From: Flavobacterium palustre
GTDB taxonomy: Bacteria; Bacteroidota; Bacteroidia; Flavobacteriales; Flavobacteriaceae
Direction of reading: 5' to 3'
Assembly (NCBI RefSeq): GCF_014639535.1
Contig: NZ_BMGA01000002.1
Span: 1 to 64,000, forward strand
Length of the DNA stretch: 64,000 nucleotides
How positions within the stretch are numbered: the stretch's first letter is position 1; each line of letters opens with the position of its first letter. The position numbers were made by a program, and so were the translations under genes. The notes beneath the pieces are model-generated. The model made no database searches and was not told the origin of the DNA. It was given only the letters and a program-made list of their open reading frames with translations. Positions 7,847-16,072 of this stretch are shown in pieces.

Positions 7847-9508
7847 ATGATTTACCCCAAAATACCTTTAGCACAAAGCATCATCCAAATTTGTCAAGCC
7901 AAAGGAATCCTCGATATCGTCATTTCTCCCGGTTCAAGAAATGCACCTTTAACTATTGGTTTTGCCAATAATCCTGATTTTAATTGTTATAGTATTGCCG
8001 ATGAGCGTTGTGCGGCATTTTTTGCCTTGGGAATGGCACAGCAAATCAAGCGTCCGGTGGCTGTTGTGTGTACTTCCGGTTCGGCATTGTTGAATTATTA
8101 TCCCGCTGTTGCCGAAGCTTTTTACAGTCAGATTCCTTTGATTGTTATTTCGGCAGACAGACCGCAAAGTAAGATTGATATTGGCGACGGGCAAACCATT
8201 CGTCAGGAAAATGTTTTTGCTAATCATTCTTTGTATAATGCTAATTTGACTGAAGAAGTTTCAAAAGAAAACGATTATAAAATCAACGAAGCCATAGATG
8301 TAGCCTTTTATAAAAAAGGACCGGTACATATCAATGCGCCTTTTGAAGAACCTTTGTATGAAACAGTTTCAGGACTTTCTATTGATGTGATGGTACATCA
8401 TTTTGCGAGTTTGAATCCAATAACTCCTTTGGAAGATTTGAGTTCTTTTGTTGAAATTTGGAATAAATCCACTAAGAAATTAGTATTAGTAGGAGTTAAC
8501 GATCCTAATGCTATTTCGGATGCAGCTATTGAGGCTTTAGCCCAAGATGAATCGGTGGTGGTGATGACCGAAACAACTTCTAATTTACATCATCCTGATT
8601 TTATTTCGAATATTGATACTATCATTACACCGTTTGATAATGGTGATTTTGAAGATTTCTGTCCGGAAATCTTAATTACTTTTGGCGGAATGATTGTGTC
8701 TAAGCGTATCAAAGCTTTTTTACGCAAGTATAAACCAAAACAGCATTGGCATATTGATTCTTTACGTGCTTATGATACTTTTGGAGTCTTGACTAAACAT
8801 TTCGAAGTCAATCCCAATACTTTTTTTGAAGCTTTTTTACCATTAACTATTGCTGTAGAAAGTGATTATTTTGAAAAAAATAAGCAAGTTCAATTGCTTC
8901 GAAAGGAGAAACAGGAAATTTATTTAGCCAAAACACCTTTTTCTGATTTCACGGTTTTTGATACCGTAATTAAAAGTTTGCCTAAAAACAGCCAATTGCA
9001 AATTAGCAACAGCGCAGCTATTCGTTATGCGCAATTAATAGCTATCGATTCTTCAATCGAGGTTTATTGTAATCGCGGAACCAGCGGTATTGACGGCAGT
9101 ACTTCAACAGCTATTGGAGCGGCATTGGCGAGTAAAAAGCAAACGGTTTTTATTAGCGGAGATGTGAGTTTCTTGTATGATAGTAATGCACTTTGGAATA
9201 ATTATATTCCGAAAGATTTCAAAATTATTTTGATTAATAATGGAGGTGGAGGTATTTTCAGAATTTTACCGGGGCATGAAGAAAATGCTGTTTTTAATAC
9301 TTTTTTCGAAACTTCACATGGTTTAACAGCCGAACATTTGGCTAAGATGTATGGTTTGGAATACATAACAGCCACAGATGAAAACAGTTTAGAAAGTGGT
9401 TTGAAGCAATTATATGCGCAAAACACTAAGGCAGCTATTTTAGAAGTATTCACGCCTACAACGGAAAACGATGTTATTTTGAAGCAGTTTTTTAAAGAGC
9501 TGGTATAG
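7847..9508 (+). CDS. menD: Menaquinone biosynthesis SEPHCHC synthase MenD
   Basis: Thiamine-diphosphate enzyme that joins 2-oxoglutarate to isochorismate to make 2-succinyl-5-enolpyruvyl-6-hydroxy-3-cyclohexene-1-carboxylate, the first committed step of menaquinone synthesis. Visible hallmarks are VISPGSRNAPLTIGFA (N-terminal TPP domain), VCTSGSALLNYYPAVAEAFY, ISADRPQ, the C-terminal TPP domain RGTSGIDGSTSTAIGAALAS, and the metal-binding ISGDVSFLYDSNAL...INNGGGGIF. The 553-residue length is usual. The ATG at 7847 is chosen because the longer TTG start lies in a -7-like element (TAtcTTTG, about 7818-7826). Other men genes are not in the window. Confidence 0.96.
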   Translation: MIYPKIPLAQSIIQICQAKGILDIVISPGSRNAPLTIGFANNPDFNCYSIADERCAAFFALGMAQQIKRPVAVVCTSGSALLNYYPAVAEAFYSQIPLIVISADRPQSKIDIGDGQTIRQENVFANHSLYNANLTEEVSKENDYKINEAIDVAFYKKGPVHINAPFEEPLYETVSGLSIDVMVHHFASLNPITPLEDLSSFVEIWNKSTKKLVLVGVNDPNAISDAAIEALAQDESVVVMTETTSNLHHPDFISNIDTIITPFDNGDFEDFCPEILITFGGMIVSKRIKAFLRKYKPKQHWHIDSLRAYDTFGVLTKHFEVNPNTFFEAFLPLTIAVESDYFEKNKQVQLLRKEKQEIYLAKTPFSDFTVFDTVIKSLPKNSQLQISNSAAIRYAQLIAIDSSIEVYCNRGTSGIDGSTSTAIGAALASKKQTVFISGDVSFLYDSNALWNNYIPKDFKIILINNGGGGIFRILPGHEENAVFNTFFETSHGLTAEHLAKMYGLEYITATDENSLESGLKQLYAQNTKAAILEVFTPTTENDVILKQFFKELV

Positions 9509-9644
9509 TTTTTCAATCCAATTGATTTTTAGAATTTTAATCTGATAATTCTTTTGAATAAGATTTTTTCATTTTGTTAATTAATAAGATTTTTACATAT
9601 CTTTAAGCGCTTTAGATATTGTTTAATTTTAATTTACATTTTAA

Positions 9645-12083
9645 ATGTTGACATCTTTTCGAGGAATGAAAAAATACTCAGTTCTTTCTTTTTTATGGCT
9701 TGTTTTCGCTGTTAGTTTTATACAGGCGCAGAATAAAAAAACGATTGCTGATGTTGAAAAAGTTTATCTTCATACTGATAGAACTACTTATTTTATTGGT
9801 GAAGATTTATGGTATAAGGCGTATAATGTACGTGCTTACAATAATATTCTTTTTGATAACAGCAACATTTTATATGTCGAATTAATTTCTCCGGATTCTA
9901 AAATAATTGCCCGAAATAAGACCAATCTGGAAATGGGACTGGGGCATGGAGATTTTCAATTGCAGGATTCTTTGGGGGTAAAACCGGGAAAATATCAATT
10001 AAGAGCTTATACAAATTGGAATCGAAATTTTGGAGAAGATTTTGTGTTTAAAAAAAATATCGAAATAATTGATGTTTTCGAAAGTCACTCTAAAGCAAAA
10101 AAAACGCAAAATTTAGCAATTGAAAATAAAGTTTCAGTAAAGGGTAAAGAAACTAATTTTAAGCTTGAATTTTTCCCAGAAGGTGGTTCGCTTATAGAAA
10201 ATGTAGCCAGTGTTGTAGGTTTTAAAGCCGTTGATAGTAGTGGAAATCCAATAGATGTTAAGGGAGAAATTGTTGATTCTAATGACGAGTTAGTTACCAT
10301 GTTTTTGAGTCCTCATGATGGTATGGGAAAATTTCAAATACTGCCAATGGAGGGGAAAAAATATTTTGCAAAGGTTCAAACATCATCCGGAGAAGAAATA
10401 AAATTAGAACTTCCTAATGTCCTCAAACAAGGTTATGTAATAGGTTTCAGAGCTTTGAAAGGGAGAAATATTCTGAGCATTACTACCAACGAAGCTACTT
10501 TGGCACAAAATCCGAATCCGGTACTTACAGTGATTTGCAAATCCAAAGGGATTTCTTATTTAGAAACTGAATTTACAATAAAACAAACTGTATTGTCTTT
10601 TGAACTGCCAAAAGAGAAAACACCAGATGGTATCAGCCAAATCACAGTTTATGACAGTAACGCTAAACCGCAAAGTGAACGTTTGATTTATATTGAAAAA
10701 GAGTCGGACTTAGATGTGCAATTAGTTGCTGACAAAACGATTTATAAACCAAGTGAAAAAACAACAATTGCTGTTTCGTCAAAAACGAAGGCTGGTGTGG
10801 CTAAATCAGCAAGTTTTTCGTTGAGTGTTACGGATATGAATGGGGAAACAGAAGATAAAGATAGCGGGACTAATATAAGTTCGTATTTCCTGATGGAGTC
10901 AGATATTAGAGGAAAATTACATCATCCGGCTTATTATTTTGATACCAATAATCCAAAGAGACTGGAGCATTTAGACAATTTATTGTTAACCCAGGGTTGG
11001 CGTGATTTTGTATGGAAAACGACACCTCAATCTAAGGATACTATTAGTTATAAAGCAGAAAAAGGAATTACTATTTCAGGTAGGGTTAAACAGCTTCTAG
11101 GCGAAAAACCATTGGTAAATATAAATTTGACACTGGCTTTAATCAATAAAAAACACATGAATATCTTTAATGCAATAACAGATGCCAATGGAGGATTCAA
11201 ATTTGAAAATATGATGTTTTCTGAGAAAACCAATATGTTTTTAAATTCCAGAAATGATAAAGGTAAGTTCAGAGGGGAAATAATAGTGAATCCTATTGAG
11301 CAGACTCCGGTTGCGGTTTCATTCCAAAAAGAAGCAATAAATTGGACCAATCCTTTACAAAAAGTAGTTGACCATGTGTTTAAGAAAAATGTAGCTTTTG
11401 GGATACAACCCGAAAATATTTTGGATGAAGTTAAAATTACCGGAAAAAAGAAAAACACCACATTCAGTCTTCATGGTATTCCTGATTTTTCATACGTTGT
11501 TGATGAAAAATCGCCTGTAACGAGTGATATCTATAATTTTATTCAGTTTGTAATTCCCGGAGTCATCACAACGGGTAATTCGGTTCGATTCATGCGTTTT
11601 GACGGACCGGCACTTTTTATATTAGATGGTTTTCCTGTGATGAATCAATCCGATATTGATATTATCCAGCCCAGCGATATTGAAAAAATCGAAGCATTAA
11701 AAGGACCGGGAACTGTGGTCTATGGTTCAGAAGGAGCTAATGGAGTTATTGCTATTTATCTTAAAAAAGGAGTAAAACCTGTTGAAAAAGGAGGTTTTAA
11801 TAATATTAAAAAAGAAATAGACGGCTTTTATTCTGCTCGGTTTTTTTATATGCCCAATCCGGAAAAACCTAATTTAGAGTTGGATGATAAAGCAGCCGTA
11901 AGAAACACTATTTATTGGAATCCGTATGTACATCCTAACGAAACAGGAACCGCAACGGTAAGTTTTGAGAATACTAAAGTAGAAACCAAAGTTAAAGTAG
12001 TTTTAGAAGGAATTACAGCCTCGGGAATCCCGGTAGTTAAGAAAACTTATTATAACATTAAAAAGCAAGAGAATTTAAAGTAG
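9645..12083 (+). CDS. Plug-domain surface protein, tandem paralog 1
   Basis: Exported protein of 812 residues. After the signal peptide (FLWLVFAVSFIQAQ) comes a macroglobulin-like domain opening EKVYLHTDRTTYFIGEDLWY, further beta-rich domains, the motif DNLLLTQGWRDFVWK, a carboxypeptidase-regulatory-like segment (ITISGRVKQLLGEKPLVN), and a TonB-plug-like domain (LFILDGFPVMNQSDIDIIQP, IEALKGPGTVVYGSEGANGV). It then ends with a module containing NTIYWNPYVHP and EGITASGIPVV. No beta-barrel follows the plug, so it is not a receptor channel. This copy has the most canonical plug. The start at 9645 matches the eight residues before the KK motif in the other two copies. Bacteroidota carry many such proteins; the function is not established. 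Confidence 0.72.
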   Translation: MLTSFRGMKKYSVLSFLWLVFAVSFIQAQNKKTIADVEKVYLHTDRTTYFIGEDLWYKAYNVRAYNNILFDNSNILYVELISPDSKIIARNKTNLEMGLGHGDFQLQDSLGVKPGKYQLRAYTNWNRNFGEDFVFKKNIEIIDVFESHSKAKKTQNLAIENKVSVKGKETNFKLEFFPEGGSLIENVASVVGFKAVDSSGNPIDVKGEIVDSNDELVTMFLSPHDGMGKFQILPMEGKKYFAKVQTSSGEEIKLELPNVLKQGYVIGFRALKGRNILSITTNEATLAQNPNPVLTVICKSKGISYLETEFTIKQTVLSFELPKEKTPDGISQITVYDSNAKPQSERLIYIEKESDLDVQLVADKTIYKPSEKTTIAVSSKTKAGVAKSASFSLSVTDMNGETEDKDSGTNISSYFLMESDIRGKLHHPAYYFDTNNPKRLEHLDNLLLTQGWRDFVWKTTPQSKDTISYKAEKGITISGRVKQLLGEKPLVNINLTLALINKKHMNIFNAITDANGGFKFENMMFSEKTNMFLNSRNDKGKFRGEIIVNPIEQTPVAVSFQKEAINWTNPLQKVVDHVFKKNVAFGIQPENILDEVKITGKKKNTTFSLHGIPDFSYVVDEKSPVTSDIYNFIQFVIPGVITTGNSVRFMRFDGPALFILDGFPVMNQSDIDIIQPSDIEKIEALKGPGTVVYGSEGANGVIAIYLKKGVKPVEKGGFNNIKKEIDGFYSARFFYMPNPEKPNLELDDKAAVRNTIYWNPYVHPNETGTATVSFENTKVETKVKVVLEGITASGIPVVKKTYYNIKKQENLK

Positions 12084-12131
12084 TTTTTTCTATTTTTTTT
12101 TAGTTGTTGTAATTAATTTGATACAAGCAGT

Positions 12132-12188
12132 AAACCGTTGAAAAGAGCAAAGATTTAATTTTTTTGTTTTTTTACAACGGTTTTTTTG
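12132..12188 (+). terminator. Terminator after plug-domain paralog 1
   Basis: AAACCGTTG (12132-12140) pairs with CAACGGTTT (12175-12183), which is followed by a T-run. The loop is long (34 bases) but A/T-rich sequence next to the arms extends the pairing. Confidence 0.5.
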
Positions 12189-12319
12189 TAAATGAAATCA
12201 TCATTTTATTTGGAATTAATATTTTTTTTGTAATTAATGGCTTAATAATTGTGAGATGATTTATTAAGAATTTTAGGCGTTTTTAGTTGTTGTATTGTAT
12301 AACGTAAACTTTAATTTAT

Positions 12320-14806
12320 ATGGTTTCGATTTTTTTAAGAAGTAAAAAACACAGTTTAGTCGCTGTTTTTTGGTTATTGGTATCATTTGGTTTTTTACAG
12401 GCTCAACAACAAAAATCCATTCCTGACATTGAAAAAATATATCTTCATACTGATCGATCCACTTATTTTGTTGGCGAAGATTTATGGTACAAAGCTTATA
12501 ATGTAAGAGCTTCTAATAACTTGCTTTTTGATAACAGTAATATTTTATATGTCGAATTAATTTCCTTTGATTCAAAAATGATTGCCCGCAATAAAACTAA
12601 TTTAAAAATGGGATTGGGTCACGGCGATTTTCAATTAGTAGATTCTATTAAAGTAAAACCCGGAAAATACCAATTAAGGGCTTATACCAATTGGAATCGA
12701 AATTTTGGAGATGATTTTATCTTTAAAAAAGATATAGAAATTATTGATGTTTTTGAAGCGCAAGACAAAACGAAAAGATCCAAAAGTATTTCTTCAGAAT
12801 CGAAACCGGCTAAAAAAGAAGTCGCCAAACAAAATTTTTATAAAGTTGAATTTTTCCCCGAAGGTGGTTCACTTTTAGAAAATGTAGCCTGTGTCGTTGG
12901 TTTTAAAGCCGTTGATAGCAACGGAAAACCTATTGAAATTAATGGAGAATTATTGGATTCTAATAACGAATTGGTTACCACTTTTGAGAGCGTTCATGAT
13001 GGTATGGGAAAATTACAAATGTTACCCATGGAAGGAAAAAGCTATTATGCTAAAATTAAAACTTCAACAGGAACAGAAATTCGTCAAGAACTTCCTAATG
13101 TTCTTCAACAAGGTTATTTGCTCAATTTCAGGACAATAAAAGGTCGAAATATTATCAGTATTAGTACCAATGAAGCCACTTTATCACAAAATCCTAATAC
13201 AAAGCTTACAGTGATTTGCAAAGCCAAAGGAATTCCCTATTTAGAAACTTCTCAAATACTAAACGAAACTTCTTTATCATTTGAATTGCCAAAAGACAAA
13301 ACCCCAGAGGGAATAAGCCAAATCACTTTATTCGACAATAACAAACCCCAAAGCGAACGATTAATTTATGTCGAAAAAGAAAAGAATTTTGAGGTCGAAC
13401 TCGAAACTGATAAAGAAATATATGAACTCAATGAAAAAGCCGTGATAACGGTTTCTTCAAAATCAAAATCAGGTGAAGGCAAATCAGCCAGTTTTTCATT
13501 GAGTGTAACCGATATGAATGGAGTTGAAAACGACAATTTCGAATCAAATATAAGTTCTTATTTCCTGATGGAATCTGATATTAGAGGTAAAGTGTATCAT
13601 CCTGCTTATTATTTTGATACGAATAACCCAAAACGTTTGGAACATTTAGATAATTTATTGTTGACCCAAGGTTGGCGTGATTTCGTTTGGAAAAACGTGC
13701 ATCAGATTGACCAAAAAAAATTATTTAAAGCAGAAAAAGGAATCACCATTTCAGGCAGAGTCAAACAACTTTTTAGTGAGAAACCATTAATAAATAATAA
13801 TTTGACATTAGCTTTAATGAGTAAAAAGAATCGGAATATTTTTAGTACTGTTACTGATTCTATTGGACGTTTTCAATTTGAAAATTTGATGTTTTCAGGA
13901 AAAACAAATATGTATCTCAATACTAGAGATGAAAAAGGGAAATTTAGAGGCGAAATTGTTTTGGATTCTATTGAACTAGCTCCAATTCCAATTTTATTAA
14001 AAAAGGAAGTAATGAGTTTACCTGATACAATAAGCTCATTTGCTGAAAATGTATTGAAAAAATTTATTGCTAATGGAGTAAAACCAGAAAACATTTTGAA
14101 AGAAGTTGTAATTAAATCCAAAAATAAATTTGTCCGACCAGTTTTTTATGGAGTTGCTGATTACAGCTATACAGCCGATGAAAGCACTAAAAAATTAACA
14201 ACTATTTACGATGTTTTAGATAAAGTTCCGGGTGTTGTAGTTGTTGATAGAAGTGTTTATGTTATAGGGGCTAGTGTTATTGGTGTAGGAGCACGTGACG
14301 AAACACCTGAAGGGGAACTTATACCAGATAAAACACCGCTAATTTTAATAGACGGTAGTCCAATGATAGATGCTAGGGAATTAGATTGGATTTTGCCTAA
14401 TGATGTAGAAAAAATAGATGTAATACAAAGTTCAATTGTTAAAGATTTATTCATATTGGAAAAGGAAACTGATGGTAGCGTTATTTCTATTTTTACAAAT
14501 GGAAATAGAGGGAATAAATCTAAAAAAGATCCTTTTCATTCCATTAAAAAAGAAATAGAAGGTTTTTACACCGCAAGAATATTCTATTCACCAGATCCGG
14601 AAAAACCCAATCCAGAATTAGATAAAAACGCAGCAGTTAGAAATACCATTTATTGGAATCCTTATGTACATCCCGATGAAACGGGTAATGCCAGTGTGAA
14701 TTATTACAATACTAAGGTTGAAACAAAAGTAAAAGTAGCTCTGGAAGGGATTACCGCTAATGGAATTCCTGTGGTTAAGAATACTTATTACACTATTAAA
14801 AAATAA
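12320..14806 (+). CDS. Plug-domain surface protein, tandem paralog 2
   Basis: Same architecture as the protein at 9645 (828 residues): signal peptide ending FGFLQAQ, IEKIYLHTDRSTYFVGEDLW, DNLLLTQGWRDFVWK, ITISGRVKQLFSEKPLIN, and the conserved C-terminal NTIYWNPYVHP and EGITANGIPVVK. The plug-like region has decayed: LILIDGSPMIDARELDWILP is recognisable, but the canonical KGPG...YGSEGANGVI stretch is replaced by an unrelated run (VIQSSIVKDLFILEKETDGS). DNA tracts at 12452-12505 and 13043-13150 are base-for-base identical to copy 3. It follows copy 1 after 236 bases containing a terminator and is probably co-transcribed with the next two genes (37- and 23-base gaps). Role unknown; surface or periplasmic location inferred. 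Confidence 0.7.
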   Translation: MVSIFLRSKKHSLVAVFWLLVSFGFLQAQQQKSIPDIEKIYLHTDRSTYFVGEDLWYKAYNVRASNNLLFDNSNILYVELISFDSKMIARNKTNLKMGLGHGDFQLVDSIKVKPGKYQLRAYTNWNRNFGDDFIFKKDIEIIDVFEAQDKTKRSKSISSESKPAKKEVAKQNFYKVEFFPEGGSLLENVACVVGFKAVDSNGKPIEINGELLDSNNELVTTFESVHDGMGKLQMLPMEGKSYYAKIKTSTGTEIRQELPNVLQQGYLLNFRTIKGRNIISISTNEATLSQNPNTKLTVICKAKGIPYLETSQILNETSLSFELPKDKTPEGISQITLFDNNKPQSERLIYVEKEKNFEVELETDKEIYELNEKAVITVSSKSKSGEGKSASFSLSVTDMNGVENDNFESNISSYFLMESDIRGKVYHPAYYFDTNNPKRLEHLDNLLLTQGWRDFVWKNVHQIDQKKLFKAEKGITISGRVKQLFSEKPLINNNLTLALMSKKNRNIFSTVTDSIGRFQFENLMFSGKTNMYLNTRDEKGKFRGEIVLDSIELAPIPILLKKEVMSLPDTISSFAENVLKKFIANGVKPENILKEVVIKSKNKFVRPVFYGVADYSYTADESTKKLTTIYDVLDKVPGVVVVDRSVYVIGASVIGVGARDETPEGELIPDKTPLILIDGSPMIDARELDWILPNDVEKIDVIQSSIVKDLFILEKETDGSVISIFTNGNRGNKSKKDPFHSIKKEIEGFYTARIFYSPDPEKPNPELDKNAAVRNTIYWNPYVHPDETGNASVNYYNTKVETKVKVALEGITANGIPVVKNTYYTIKK

Positions 14807-14843
14807 ACAATAATCTTAATTCACATTTAAAAGAATAAAAAGA

Positions 14844-16049
14844 ATGAAAAAAATAAAAAATTGCTTTAGGATTATTATACTATTGAATAGTATTATTTCC
14901 TATTCTCAAAATAGAGCAATTTTGATATTAGACAGCGTAACTAAATTACCCATTGAAACAGTAAATATTTATTATCCTGAAATTCAGGAAGGTACTTTTA
15001 CAAATTCAGATGGAGAAGCCTCCATAAATATTAGGGATTATGATTTAAAAATTTCACACATTGCTTATCAGGAAAAAAACATTAATTCTAAAGAGTTACA
15101 AAATTCGAATACTTTTTATCTAACTCCAAAATCAATCGATCTCGATGAAGTTGTTGTCAGTTCTTTTAACTTAAATAAAGCATTACTTTATGTTCTTAAG
15201 AATTATGAAAAATTATATGAGAATCAGGCTTTTGAAAAAGAATGTAATTTTAAAGAAACACTTTCAATAGATAATAAATTAAAACGATTAATATTGACTA
15301 AGGTCAATTGGTGGAGTAAAAGTTATCAAATCAAGCATTTAAGTGATTTAAAAATGCGTTTAGGTGCCATCGATTATAATATTAATAATCCGATGGATGT
15401 TTTTATGGATATTCCTAAAGATAATATTCCTTCGAATAGCGGATTTATAAATACAACAAACCTTATTAGTTCTATTTATCTAAATAGCTTTCTGGTTAAT
15501 TTTATAAAATATAATCCAGATTTGGAGGCTGTTATAGAAAAATCTTCTGATAATGAATTGATTGTTTCTTTTACGTCTGATTGGAAAAGTACTTCTAATT
15601 ATTTATACAGAAGTAAGGGAAAAATTATTTTTGATAAAAAAACTAAAGCAATCATTTCAATTACTAATGAAGTTGAAAATCAAAACAGAATTACTAAAAG
15701 TTTTACTGTCAGAGGAAACAAAAGGTTTTCATATGAAAATATTAATTCTGTTTCAATATTAAATTTTATAAAAAATAAGAGTAATCATTGGTCCCTAAAT
15801 TCCTTTGAGGTTAGCGCCGATTTTAATATTACATACAATGATGTAAAGCATAATGGAAATATAAAAAACAATTTATTTGTTTTAAAAGATACTCCTATGG
15901 AAAAAGTTAAGAATTTGGGGCTGATTAATTTATCAAAACCAATTTATCAAAATTTGCCCAAAGATAATATTACAACCGCAAGCTCAATATTATTATCAAA
16001 TGAGGAAAGAAGTTTTATTGATGTAAATAGTGGTATTAAAAATAGATGA
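14844..16049 (+). CDS. Exported carboxypeptidase-regulatory-like domain protein
   Basis: A 401-residue protein with a signal peptide (FRIIILLNSIISYSQ). The first ~100 mature residues form a carboxypeptidase-D regulatory-like beta-sandwich (AILILDSVTKLPIETVNIYY, GTFTNSDGEASI, DLKISHIAYQEK, and LDEVVV as the typical exit). The remaining ~290 residues (KALLYVLKNYEKLYENQAFE onward) resemble the uncharacterised region that follows this domain in many Bacteroidota surface proteins. No catalytic motif is visible. It lies between plug-domain paralogs 2 and 3 with short gaps, suggesting joint expression. It is much more A/T rich than the flanking paralogs. Function not recognised. Confidence 0.6.
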   Translation: MKKIKNCFRIIILLNSIISYSQNRAILILDSVTKLPIETVNIYYPEIQEGTFTNSDGEASINIRDYDLKISHIAYQEKNINSKELQNSNTFYLTPKSIDLDEVVVSSFNLNKALLYVLKNYEKLYENQAFEKECNFKETLSIDNKLKRLILTKVNWWSKSYQIKHLSDLKMRLGAIDYNINNPMDVFMDIPKDNIPSNSGFINTTNLISSIYLNSFLVNFIKYNPDLEAVIEKSSDNELIVSFTSDWKSTSNYLYRSKGKIIFDKKTKAIISITNEVENQNRITKSFTVRGNKRFSYENINSVSILNFIKNKSNHWSLNSFEVSADFNITYNDVKHNGNIKNNLFVLKDTPMEKVKNLGLINLSKPIYQNLPKDNITTASSILLSNEERSFIDVNSGIKNR

Positions 16050-16072
16050 ATGTAACTTTTAAAGTATAGTTT